Below are positions 35,746 through 43,237 of a stretch of DNA of 64,000 nucleotides, piece after piece. Made by a program: the position numbers and the translations under genes. Below the pieces are notes generated by a model. The model had not been told where the DNA came from. It saw nothing but the letters and a program-made list of their open reading frames with translations, and did no database searches. Source of the stretch: Haloparvum alkalitolerans (GTDB lineage: Archaea; Halobacteriota; Halobacteria; Halobacteriales; Haloferacaceae); the NCBI RefSeq assembly GCF_050122995.1, contig NZ_JBNLIA010000001.1, positions 310,001 to 374,000 of the forward strand, in the 5' to 3' direction. Within the stretch, counting starts at the first letter, position 1. The number at the start of each line of letters is the position of its first letter.

Positions 35746-36230
35746 GGAGACACGGAGAGCCGGTCGTCGTCGTCGCCGTCCTCGAAGCGGATCCCGCCGT
35801 CCTTGTACGTCTCCATGATGTAGTGGGTCACCGTCTGGGTGACCTCCGGCATGGGCGCGACCTGCTCGGAGATGAACCGGGAGACGTCCTGCATCGAGGC
35901 GCCTTCGACCTCGACCGCGAAGTCGTAGTCGCCGGAGACGAGGTGGAGCGCGTGGGTCGCGGGGAACTTCGCGATCCGGTCGGCGATCTCCTCGTAGCCG
36001 GTCTCGCGGTCGAGTTCCACGTTCACCTCGACGACCGCGCGCACCTTCTCCTCGTCGGTGCGGTCCCAGTCGACGACGGCCTGATAGCCGTGGACGACGC
36101 CCTCGCGCTCCAGCGAGGCGATGGCGTCGGCCACCGCCTCCTCGTCGAGACCGGTCTGTGCGGCGATGTCCGCGAGGCTCTCGCGGGCGTTCGTCGTCAG
36201 TACGTCGAGCACCTCCCGCTCGTCGTTCAT
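35742..36230 (-). CDS. Lrp/AsnC family transcriptional regulator
   Basis: This feast-famine regulator has 162 residues. The N-terminal winged helix spans residues 1-50 (VLDVLTTNARESLADIAAQT, LDEEAVADAIASLEREGV). The C-terminal RAM effector domain runs from about 60 to 145 (VRAVVEVNVELDRETGYEEI, HLVSGDYDFAVEVEG) and would bind an amino acid. An acidic tail follows. It is the upstream partner of the aminotransferase with a 4-base overlap, a common haloarchaeal pairing that suggests local control by the amino acid processed by the enzyme. Confidence 0.95.
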   Translation of the reverse strand: MNDEREVLDVLTTNARESLADIAAQTGLDEEAVADAIASLEREGVVHGYQAVVDWDRTDEEKVRAVVEVNVELDRETGYEEIADRIAKFPATHALHLVSGDYDFAVEVEGASMQDVSRFISEQVAPMPEVTQTVTHYIMETYKDGGIRFEDGDDDDRLSVSP

Positions 36231-36307
36231 ACCCCGACGACGGAGCCCACCCCTAAAAGGGGTAGCGACACGCGCAAGGCTGGCGGGCGAGGTCGACCGG
36301 GAGCCGC

Positions 36308-36745
36308 TCACCCCCCTTCCGCCCGCGCCGCGTCGAGCGCCGCTCCGACCGCCGACAGAAATCGCTCCGGCTCCGCGGGATACAGCGTCAGCGGCTTCGG
36401 CCGTCCGCGGACCCGAACCCGAACGCGGTCGCGGCGGCGCCACGTCACGAGAAGGCTGCCGAGTCCCGCGAGCGCGAACGCCGCGCCCGCGACGGGGTTC
36501 CTCGGGACGGAGGCGAGGCCGAACGCCACGACGGCGAGGCCGAGCAACACGAGGTACCAGTCGACGCGGCGGTGGGTCACCTCCTCGACGCGCGCGAGCG
36601 AGACCGCGACGGGGTCGCCTCCCTCGTTCGCGTCGCCGACCAGCAGACGCTCGTCGCTCACCGAGAGCGCGCCGCGCCGGCGGTCGCGGCCGCGGTAGCG
36701 CGGCCGCGCGCTGTCCCCGGTCCCCGACGAGTCGGCGGCGCTCAC
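36308..36745 (-). CDS. Small membrane protein with PH-like strands around a two-helix hairpin
   Basis: This 145-residue protein starts with GTG and has unknown function. After an Arg-rich, basic N-terminus it has strand-like segments (LSVSDERLLVGDA, VAVSLARVEEVTHRRV). Two membrane helices follow (WYLVLLGLAVVAFGLASV and AGAAFALAGLGSLLVTW), then more strands (RVRVRVRGRPKPLTLYPAE) and a helix (FLSAVGAALDAARAE). That order resembles a bacterial PH domain split by a hairpin. The gene starts 12 bases after the permease stop, so the two are probably cotranscribed. Confidence 0.72.
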   Translation of the reverse strand: MSAADSSGTGDSARPRYRGRDRRRGALSVSDERLLVGDANEGGDPVAVSLARVEEVTHRRVDWYLVLLGLAVVAFGLASVPRNPVAGAAFALAGLGSLLVTWRRRDRVRVRVRGRPKPLTLYPAEPERFLSAVGAALDAARAEGG

Positions 36746-36757
36746 GGGTCCGAGGGG

Positions 36758-38293
36758 CTACTCCCGGAGGCGTTCGAGCGCGGTGTCGAACGCCTCGTCG
36801 CCCTCGGAGATCGCCTCCCACTGGTCGAGGCCGCGCTCCTCGCGAGTGCCCGGGATGGTGTTGTCGAGCAGCAGGGCGACGATGCCGCCGACGGCCATCC
36901 CGGTCGACCCGACGACGTAGACCGTGTCCGCGACCACCTGCGCACCCAGCACCGGGCCGAGGACGGCCACGCCCGCCATCCCCTCGCGGAACGCCGCGAC
37001 GCCGCCGACGGTGCCGACGTAGGCGGGGACCGCGAGGCCGGCGAACAGCGCGAGCCCCACGGTGAACACGTTGCGCTGCGCGTCGAGGTCGACGTACTTC
37101 AGGTTCGAGAGGCCGACCGCGGCGATCTGGCCGAACATCGCGACGAACAGCCCGCCGACGATCGGCGACGGGATGGTGACGATGAGCTGGCCGATCGGAC
37201 CGACGAAGCCGACCACGATCATCACGACGGCGCCGACCTGCACGACGAACCGCGAGGCGACGCCCGTGATGCCGATGGCGCCGATGTTCTCGGAGTAGGA
37301 GGTGGAGCCGTTCCCGGTGCCCATGATCCCCGCGACGACGTTGCCGATGCCCTCCATACCGATGCCGTGGTCGACGCGCTTCTTCGAGGGCGCGCCGACG
37401 CCCGCGAGCCGCGCGACCGCGAAGTAGTCGCCGTAGCTCTCGATCATCGAGGCGACGATGCCCGCGAACATCCCGACGACGAACGCGCCGGTGAACTGCG
37501 GCGCCCCCCACTGGAACGGCGTCACCGCGAGCAGCAGGGGGACCTCGGTCGTCCCCGAGAGGTCGACGTAGCCGGGCTGTCCGGTCGCGTACACGCCCGC
37601 GAGCGAGAGCGCGAGGGCCAGCAGGTACGCCGCGACGACGCCGAGCAGCACCGGGAACAGCCGCGCGTACCGGCTGTAGGCGTCGAGGTACTGCGAGAAG
37701 GCGACGATGGCGACCAGCGTGAACCCGAGCAGCCACCAGTTCTGTCCCGCGGTGGCGATCTGCGGCACGTCGAACAGCGACAGGCCGATCAGGACGATCA
37801 CCGGCGCGACGACGACCGGCGAGAGGTACTCCTTCAGCCGTCCCATCAGGCCCGAGTAACCGACGACCACCTGCACGAGCGCGGCCGCGATGATCGCCCC
37901 CTGGAGCTCGCGCATCGCCACCTCGAAGGGCCCGCCGACGGCCGCGACCACCGCCAGCGCGGGCGCCAGCAGCGCGAACGAGGCGCCCTGCACCAGCGGA
38001 TAGCGGTTCCCCACCGTCGTCTGGAGCAGGGTGGCGATCCCCGAGACGACGAAGAAGGTCCCGACCAGCTGTGCCGCCTGCGCGTCGCTCGCGCCCATCT
38101 CGCCGATCAGCACCAGCGGGACGGCGACGTTCGCCCCCACCATCGTGAGGTAGTGCTGGAGCCCGAGCGCCACCGACTCCCCGAGCGGCGGTCTGTCCTC
38201 GATGCCGTACTCCACGAAGGAGGCCGCCTCGCGCTCGCCCGAGCGGCCGCCCTCCACCGTCGCGCCTCCGCGGTCGTTTCCGTCCGTGCTCAT
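36758..38293 (-). CDS. Nucleobase:cation symporter-2 family permease (uracil/xanthine)
   Basis: This NCS2 permease has 511 residues and 14 expected helices in the UraA fold. Family motifs include QHYLTMVGANVAVPLVLIGE in the first helices, PLVQGASFALLAPALAV, the substrate-site signature MIESYGDYFAVARLAG, GNGSTSYSENIGAIGITGVA, and IPSPIVGGLFVAMFG. Uracil or xanthine specificity cannot be decided from these. The start at 38293 follows a possible TATA element (GATTTATGAG at about 38411-38420) by more than 90 bases, so a leader of about 95 bases is likely, unlike most genes here. Confidence 0.94.
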   Translation of the reverse strand: MSTDGNDRGGATVEGGRSGEREAASFVEYGIEDRPPLGESVALGLQHYLTMVGANVAVPLVLIGEMGASDAQAAQLVGTFFVVSGIATLLQTTVGNRYPLVQGASFALLAPALAVVAAVGGPFEVAMRELQGAIIAAALVQVVVGYSGLMGRLKEYLSPVVVAPVIVLIGLSLFDVPQIATAGQNWWLLGFTLVAIVAFSQYLDAYSRYARLFPVLLGVVAAYLLALALSLAGVYATGQPGYVDLSGTTEVPLLLAVTPFQWGAPQFTGAFVVGMFAGIVASMIESYGDYFAVARLAGVGAPSKKRVDHGIGMEGIGNVVAGIMGTGNGSTSYSENIGAIGITGVASRFVVQVGAVVMIVVGFVGPIGQLIVTIPSPIVGGLFVAMFGQIAAVGLSNLKYVDLDAQRNVFTVGLALFAGLAVPAYVGTVGGVAAFREGMAGVAVLGPVLGAQVVADTVYVVGSTGMAVGGIVALLLDNTIPGTREERGLDQWEAISEGDEAFDTALERLRE

Positions 38294-38500
38294 TTTTGTC
38301 TCTGCCCGGCGGCGGCCGCGGCCGCGCACGCGTCCGTTCCCGACCGTCCTCCGTAACCGGTCACGGTCGCGACCCCGCCCGGCGATTCGCTCGGTGGTCC
38401 CGGGACGACGCTCATAAATCTGCCGAGGTCCGCTCGGATTGGGGGAAAAACTGGCGGCGACGCGACCGGTTGCGGCCGACCCGCCGCGGCCGCCGGCGAC

Positions 38501-38554
38501 TCGTCGGACGCTTATCGTTCGTCGGACGCTTATGGTTCGTCGGGCGCTTCCGTC
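38501..38554. repeat. 18-base tandem repeat across the end of the RNA-binding gene
   Basis: Three 18-base units starting TCGTCGG (38501, 38519, 38537) are nearly identical for the first two and diverged in the third. The first two share TCGTCGGACGCTTAT. The stop codon of the minus-strand gene lies inside the second unit, so the repeat duplicates the gene's 3' end. Confidence 0.8.
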
Positions 38555-39012
38555 TCGTCGGTCTCCAACTCTTCGACGTCGATCCCGGCGAGATCGGCGA
38601 TCAGCTCGCGGGCCGTCTCGACCGCTCGGGGCTTCTTGGCGGGATATGCCTCGACCTTCGCGCGGAGGGTGAGCCCCGGGCCGAGCCGCACCTCGTCGCG
38701 GAAGGCGGCCTGTTTATCGAGCCGCAGGAACAGCGAACAGTTGTCGTCGACGCGCCCGTCGAGTTCGGTCAGCACGCGCTCGATGTCGTCCAACTCGCTC
38801 ACGCGTCCCAGCACGTGGCGCATCTCGTCGGCGCGCTCGAGGCGCGCCGAGAGCACGACGATCCGGTCGCCGTGGTGGCCGACGTTCTCCACGCGGTCGA
38901 TCTCGAACTCGTCCGGGAGGAACGCGCAGAGCGCCTCCTCGACGCGCTTCTCGTCCTCCGTGGCGTAACAGAACGTCCGGAGGTCGACGTAGTGGAGCGG
39001 GACGCGGGGCAT
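38530..39012 (-). CDS. RNA-binding protein of the archaeal exosome-associated COG1325 family
   Basis: This protein of 160 residues matches the archaeal RNA-binding family sometimes annotated as an exosome subunit. It starts MPRVPLHYVDLRTFCYAT and has two alpha/beta halves. The first is EDEKRVEEALCAFL with HHGDRIVVLSARLERADEM, the second DDNCSLFLRLDKQAAFRDEV with LRAKVEAYPAKKPRAVE. Involvement in RNA processing is a family assignment, not seen directly. It is the second gene after a small Tudor-like protein (13-base gap), and the pair is probably cotranscribed. Confidence 0.85.
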   Translation of the reverse strand: MPRVPLHYVDLRTFCYATEDEKRVEEALCAFLPDEFEIDRVENVGHHGDRIVVLSARLERADEMRHVLGRVSELDDIERVLTELDGRVDDNCSLFLRLDKQAAFRDEVRLGPGLTLRAKVEAYPAKKPRAVETARELIADLAGIDVEELETDETEAPDEP

Positions 39013-39025
39013 CTGGGTGGGCTGG

Positions 39026-39250
39026 CTACTCCTCGTCCGTCTCGTCGTCGGCGTCTTCCTCGTCCGCGTCGCCCTCGACCTCCTCGAGGTCGTCGGCCGG
39101 CACGCCGACTTCCTGTCCGTCCTCGAAGCTCACGGTGTACGTCGCCTCGCCGAACATGGACTCGACGACCTGCGTGACCGTCCCGGCCTCGCCGTCGAAC
39201 TCGCTGTGTTTGTCGTGCAGCACGACCTCGTCCTCCTTCTCGAAGCTCAT
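39026..39250 (-). CDS. Small acidic Tudor/SH3-like barrel protein
   Basis: This 74-residue protein has a predicted five-strand barrel in residues 1-52. It reads EDEVVLHDKHSEFDGEAG, VTQVVESMFGEATYTVSF and DGQEVGVPADDLEEV, the layout of small KOW/Tudor or DUF1918-type domains. The remaining residues are a D/E-only tail. The partner is unknown. The gene leads the RNA-binding-protein gene by 13 bases. A TATA-like CTTTTAACCG on its strand lies 26 bases before the ATG. Confidence 0.8.
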   Translation of the reverse strand: MSFEKEDEVVLHDKHSEFDGEAGTVTQVVESMFGEATYTVSFEDGQEVGVPADDLEEVEGDADEEDADDETDEE

Positions 39251-39271
39251 GGCCGTTCGTTCCCGCGGCGC

Positions 39272-39282
39272 GGTTAAAAGCG
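39272..39282 (-). promoter_or_regulatory. TATA box of the Tudor-like / RNA-binding pair
   Basis: Minus-strand CGCTTTTAACCG is centred 26 bases before the first ATG, consistent with a leaderless bicistronic transcript. Confidence 0.6.
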
Positions 39283-39354
39283 CGCGGATTCGTCACCCGT
39301 GGAGGGCGGCCGAAGGACGGCCGAAGGGCGGCCGGAGGGCGGGTCTTTCGCTGC

Positions 39355-40422
39355 TCAGTCGGCGAAGCCGGCGGCGCGGTGGTACGGCGTGCGGGCGATG
39401 GTCTCGCGGAGCTCCGAGAGCGACTCCCGGCCGGCCTCGCTCGCGACGTTCATCACCGCGAACACCTCCTGTCTGGAGATCTTCACGCCGGTCTCGGTGA
39501 GCGCGTCCTCCGGCCGCGAGCCGAGCTCGCGGAGCGTGCCGACCGCGAGCAGGTAGGGGACGCTCCAGGCGGCCATCGTGTTGCCGTGTCTGAGCGGCAT
39601 CGTCTCGAGGTACGCCTGCGCGTCGTCGAGGAACGAGCGGGCGTGGTCGGCGGTGCGGTCGACGACGCGGGCCGAGGACTCGCGGTTCTCCGGGGCGACG
39701 ATCTCCTCCTGCGGGACGCCCTCGTCGGCCAGCCACTCGGCGGGGATGTAGACGTTGTTCTCCTCCGTGTAGTCGTCGTAGACGTCCTTCGAGACGTTGA
39801 CGAGCTGGAGCAGGAGCCCGAACTCCTCGGCGGTGTCGTAGAGGCGCTCGACGCGGTCCCCGTCCACGTCGCCGCGGGTCAGCAGGTTGGTGATCAGGGT
39901 GCCGACGGTGCCGGCCGCGTAGTAGCAGTACTGCTCCAGCTCGGCGCGGTCGTCGATGCGCAGCCCGCCCTCCCCGGCGTGCCGCTCGACGAACATCGCC
40001 ATCCCGTCGACCATCTCGCGGACCGGCGGGACGACCGCCTCCCGCACGTCGCGGGGCTGGTCCTCGAAGGTCGCGACCACCGTCGGCGACTCCGCGACGA
40101 CCGCCCAGTCGTCGTTCCGCTCCGCGGGCGCCGGGATGTGCGGGTCGACCGCGCTCCGGAACTCGCCGATGGTGGTCGGGTCGTCCGGGTCGAGCACCGC
40201 GTCGTAGGTCCGCAGGATCTCCGCCTGCTCCGCGGGCGGGATGTGGCCGGCGTCCTCGACGGTGTCGGCCACGCGACAGAGGAGGTACCCGAGACAGATG
40301 TGGCTCGACATCGGCTCGTCCAGCACGTCGACCGTCAGCGCGAAGGTGCGCGAGACGCCCTGCACGGCCTCGTGGCACCACGCGAGGTCGGGTTCTCCTG
40401 GGGAGGGGTCGCGTCCGCTCAT
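39355..40422 (-). CDS. Squalene/phytoene synthase family protein
   Basis: This head-to-head prenyl synthase has 355 residues. It has the first Asp-rich motif DTVED at 53-57, the substrate segment YCYYAAGTVGTLITNLLT, and the second Asp-rich motif LQLVNVSKDVYDDYTEENNV. PAEWLADEGV follows as in the family. The family makes presqualene/squalene from farnesyl-PP or phytoene from geranylgeranyl-PP. The length and the second motif look closer to haloarchaeal squalene synthases than to CrtB, but I would not insist. No carotenoid gene is adjacent. A TATA-like CTTTTTATGTC on its strand lies about 29 bases before the ATG. Confidence 0.9.
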   Translation of the reverse strand: MSGRDPSPGEPDLAWCHEAVQGVSRTFALTVDVLDEPMSSHICLGYLLCRVADTVEDAGHIPPAEQAEILRTYDAVLDPDDPTTIGEFRSAVDPHIPAPAERNDDWAVVAESPTVVATFEDQPRDVREAVVPPVREMVDGMAMFVERHAGEGGLRIDDRAELEQYCYYAAGTVGTLITNLLTRGDVDGDRVERLYDTAEEFGLLLQLVNVSKDVYDDYTEENNVYIPAEWLADEGVPQEEIVAPENRESSARVVDRTADHARSFLDDAQAYLETMPLRHGNTMAAWSVPYLLAVGTLRELGSRPEDALTETGVKISRQEVFAVMNVASEAGRESLSELRETIARTPYHRAAGFAD

Positions 40423-40445
40423 TTAGCTATCGGTCCTTATGGAAG

Positions 40446-40460
40446 CAGACATAAAAAGTG
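40446..40460 (-). promoter_or_regulatory. TATA box of the squalene/phytoene synthase gene
   Basis: Minus-strand ACTTTTTATGTCTGC is centred about 29 bases before the ATG. Confidence 0.6.
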
Positions 40461-40576
40461 TCGTGGGCCGTCCGAGCGCCGCGGATCGGTCCGGATCCAC
40501 CCCGCCGACCGTCCGAGGGCGCCCCTGCGCCGCCGACCCGGTCGCCGCGGCCGGTCCCACATCAAAGACCGTGTAG

Positions 40577-40589
40577 TAACTCATAAGGA
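40577..40589 (+). promoter_or_regulatory. TATA box of the second acyl-CoA dehydrogenase gene
   Basis: TAACTCATAAGG is centred 27-28 bases before the ATG at 40611. It is divergent from the prenyl synthase promoter in the same 188-base gap. Confidence 0.55.
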
Positions 40590-40610
40590 CGCCCGACGGG
40601 GAGAACTCGT

Positions 40611-41759
40611 ATGGACTTCACGCTCTCCGCCGAGCAGAAGCAGATCCGCGACACCGTCGCGGAGTTCGTCGACGAGGAGGTCGAACCCCGGGCCGCCGAG
40701 ATCGACGCGGAGGACGAGTTCCCCGCCGATCTGGTCGACCAGATGGCCGACCTCGGGCTGATGGGCATGCCGTTCCCGGTCGAGTACGGCGGCGCCGGCC
40801 TCGACTACCACAGCTACGCCATCGGACTGGAGGAGATCGCCCGCGGCTCCGGCGGCCTCGCGACCGTCGTCGCCGCCCACACGTCGCTCGCGGGCAACAT
40901 GATCTACGCCTTCGGCGACGAGGCGCAGAAGGAGACGTTCCTCACGCCGCTCAACGAGGGGGCCGACGTGGGCGCGTTCGCGCTCTCGGAGGCCGGCGCC
41001 GGCTCCGACGTGCCGGCGATGGACACGACCGCGGAGTACGACGCCGACACCGGCGAGTACGTCGTCAACGGCGGGAAGCTCTGGATCTCCAACGGCTCGG
41101 TCGCGGACACGGTCACCCTGTTCGCCAAGACGGACCCCGACGCGGGCCGGAAGGGCATCTCCTCGTTCGTCGTCCGCCCCGAGGAGGACGAGGGGTTCAT
41201 CGTGGAGGGGACGGAGAAGAAGCTCGGCGACAAGGGCTGTCCGACCGCGGAGCTCCGCTTCGACGACATGCGACTGCCCGAGGACCGCCTGCTCGGCGCG
41301 GAGGGCGACGGCTTCGTGCAGGCGCTCAAGACGCTCAACGGCGGCCGGATCACCATCGCGGCGCGGTCGGTCGGCATCGCGCGCGCCGCCCTGGAGGACG
41401 CCGTCGAGTACGCCGGCGACCGCGAGCAATTCGACCAGCCCATCGCCGACTTCCAGGCGATCCAGCACAAGCTCGCGGACATGGACACGAAGGTGCAGTC
41501 GGCCAAGCTGCTGATGCACAGGGCCGCGGACAGGAAGATCCGGGGCGAGGACTACATCAAGGAGGCCGCGCAGGCGAAGCTGTACGCCTCGGAGATCTCC
41601 CGCGAGGTCGCCAACGAGGGGATCCAGATCCACGGCGGCTACGGCTACACGACGGACTTCCCCCTGGAGCGCTACTACCGCGACGCGAAGCTCAACGAGA
41701 TCTACGAGGGGACGAGCGAGGTGCTCCGGAACACGATCGCTCAGCAGCTGTTGGACTGA
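40611..41759 (+). CDS. Acyl-CoA dehydrogenase
   Basis: This is a second FAD-dependent acyl-CoA dehydrogenase, 382 residues. It has SAEQKQIRDTVAEFVDEEVE at the start, ALSEAGAGSDVPAMDTTA and WISNGSVADTVTLFAKT around the flavin, REQFDQPIADFQAIQHKLAD, and the catalytic-glutamate motif IYEGTSEVLRNTIAQQLL at the end. It resembles butyryl/short-chain enzymes more than the paralogue at 26853 does. It is monocistronic, with its own TATA box. The 402 bases after it carry a repeat-family copy. Confidence 0.95.
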   Translation: MDFTLSAEQKQIRDTVAEFVDEEVEPRAAEIDAEDEFPADLVDQMADLGLMGMPFPVEYGGAGLDYHSYAIGLEEIARGSGGLATVVAAHTSLAGNMIYAFGDEAQKETFLTPLNEGADVGAFALSEAGAGSDVPAMDTTAEYDADTGEYVVNGGKLWISNGSVADTVTLFAKTDPDAGRKGISSFVVRPEEDEGFIVEGTEKKLGDKGCPTAELRFDDMRLPEDRLLGAEGDGFVQALKTLNGGRITIAARSVGIARAALEDAVEYAGDREQFDQPIADFQAIQHKLADMDTKVQSAKLLMHRAADRKIRGEDYIKEAAQAKLYASEISREVANEGIQIHGGYGYTTDFPLERYYRDAKLNEIYEGTSEVLRNTIAQQLLD

Positions 41760-41874
41760 GTACGGGTCCTTCGCACCTCTCTCGAGGGATTCACAGGAAA
41801 CCACTGGCAGACTCAGAGATCGGCCACGGCTATCCGTTCAGTGACCGTCGGTTGGTCGGTCGATCGTCGCGGCG

Positions 41875-42036
41875 GCGCGCGCGAGGAACGCGCGCGAGGG
41901 AGGGCGCGGGCCGGCCGCCTGCTGTGCGGTTCGCGGCCGGTCCGCGGCCGAGGCTGGGGAGGTGCGAGGCTGCTGTGCGGTCGCGGTGCCGGCTGGGGCT
42001 TTCTGGACGGTGCTGACCCGAGTGGCAGGATCTGTA
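41875..42036 (+). repeat. Dispersed intergenic repeat, copy B
   Basis: This full-length repeat has the short CGCGCGCG hairpin with loop AGGAA (41876-41896), AGGGAG, a 14-base stem with one G-U pair (41905-41918 with 41933-41946), a loop containing TGTGCGGT, CCGAGGCTGGGGAGGTGCG, and GGGGCTTTCTGGACGGTGCTG (split 41995-42015). The right end TGGCAGGATCT then diverges from copies A and D. The gene-free stretch runs from 41760 to 42161, and its remaining parts show nothing I recognise. Confidence 0.8.
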
Positions 42037-42161
42037 CCAAAACCAGATCAGGAGTGGAGAGGGCCGGCGCGGGATTTCGAGCCGGATACCCCCGCTATCG
42101 GCCCCTCCTCGTCACCCGCCACGCGCCATGGAACGGGCCCGAGAACGACCGCGAAGCGCTC

Positions 42162-42761
42162 TCAGACCCCGAGCCACTCGTCGTTCCGCACCTCGTAGCC
42201 GTTCTCTCGACAGAACTCGGCGGCCCGGCGGCGCACGTCCCGCGAGCCGGGCGCGGCCTCCTTCTCCTCGGTCCGTTCGACGATCCAGTCCGCGATGGCC
42301 CGGATGCCCTCGTCCTCGTCGGTCGGACTTATCGCTTCAAGCTCCCGGAACGTCCGCGCGTAGGCGTCGCGCTGGGAGTCGTCCAGCGACGCGTACGGGA
42401 GCGCATCGACCGCCTCCACGACGCGCTTCATCGCGCGGGCCACCGACGGGCGCTGGACGCGCACGCGCACCGCCTCCGGGGACGTGAAGGTCTCGCCGTC
42501 GGCGTCCGGAACGAGGTCCGCGACCGCGTGGCTCCCGTCGGTCGCCTCGATCTCGCGGTCGCCGACCGTCTCCACGATCTCGCGGCCCGTCGCCGGGAAG
42601 GCGACGGACTCGAGGTCGGCCTCGAAGTACGCGAGCTCGCCGGGGGCGACCGGCGGCTCCGCGTCGTCCCAGCGGTCCATCTCCGCGGCGATGTCCCGTT
42701 CCCGCTGGCGGCGGTCGGCGTTGCGCGCCTGTTTCTCGCGACCGTCCTTTGTGTCTGCCAT
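42162..42761 (-). CDS. Conserved hypothetical protein, charged N-terminus
   Basis: I do not recognise a function in this 199-residue protein. It starts with a highly charged helix (MADTKDGREKQARNADRRQR, then RERDIAAEMDRWDD). A strand-rich part follows (LAYFEADLESVAFPATGREI, VGDREIEATDGSHAVADLVP), then a helical C-terminal half (SVARAMKRVVEAVDALPYAS, AIADWIVERTEEKEAAPGSR). No membrane segment, signal or Cys cluster is present. The start at 42761 is chosen because the open frame upstream is Arg-rich and unlike coding sequence. It is divergent from gatC. Confidence 0.75.
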   Translation of the reverse strand: MADTKDGREKQARNADRRQRERDIAAEMDRWDDAEPPVAPGELAYFEADLESVAFPATGREIVETVGDREIEATDGSHAVADLVPDADGETFTSPEAVRVRVQRPSVARAMKRVVEAVDALPYASLDDSQRDAYARTFRELEAISPTDEDEGIRAIADWIVERTEEKEAAPGSRDVRRRAAEFCRENGYEVRNDEWLGV

Positions 42762-42876
42762 CCTCGGCGCTTCGCGCTCCCGCCGGATATGTCTATGGGC
42801 CGTGTTGACACACCGTCTTTCGGGGCGCCGTCTGCGGTCGTCGCCCCCGCTCGCGTGCGGCCGGACCGCGCTTCCG

Positions 42877-42889
42877 AAACCCTTACTCC
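42877..42889 (+). promoter_or_regulatory. TATA-like element of gatCA
   Basis: AAACCCTTACTCC is centred about 28 bases before the gatC ATG, consistent with leaderless initiation. Confidence 0.45.
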
Positions 42890-42910
42890 CGGTCCGCGGC
42901 ACCCTCCGGT

Positions 42911-43237
42911 ATGAGCGATACGTCCGACGAGAGCGAGGGCGCGGCCGGCGACGGGGCGTCCGGCGCCGCGGCCGTCGACCCCGAGGAGGTCGAGCACGTC
43001 GCCGAGTTGGCGCGCGTCGACCTCGACGAGGCGGAGGTGGCGACGTTCGCCGAGCAGTTCGCCGACATCCTCGACCACTTCGAGGCGCTCGACGAGGTGC
43101 CCGAGACCGACCGCGAGGAGGAACTCGTGAACGTGATGCGCCCGGACGAGGTTCGCGAGGGGCTCACCCAGGAGGAGGCGCTGGCGAACGCGCCCGACTC
43201 CGAGGACGGTTTCTTCAAGGGACCGAAGGTGTCGTAG
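42911..43237 (+). CDS. gatC: Asp/Glu-tRNA amidotransferase subunit C
   Basis: This is the small subunit of GatCAB, which converts mischarged Asp-tRNAAsn or Glu-tRNAGln to the amides. It has 108 residues. The core VEHVAELARVDLDEAEVATF is followed by FADILDHFEALDEVPETD, and DGFFKGPKV is the conserved end that wraps around GatA. An acidic N-terminal extension of about 25 residues (ESEGAAGDGASGAAAVD) is halophile-specific. The stop is directly followed by the gatA start. The gatB gene is not in the window. Confidence 0.93.
   Translation: MSDTSDESEGAAGDGASGAAAVDPEEVEHVAELARVDLDEAEVATFAEQFADILDHFEALDEVPETDREEELVNVMRPDEVREGLTQEEALANAPDSEDGFFKGPKVS

Noticed and set aside
39355..40422. Firm call as phytoene synthase of carotenoid synthesis
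   Set aside because: No carotenoid genes are adjacent and the second Asp motif region fits squalene synthase at least as well, so only the family is stated.
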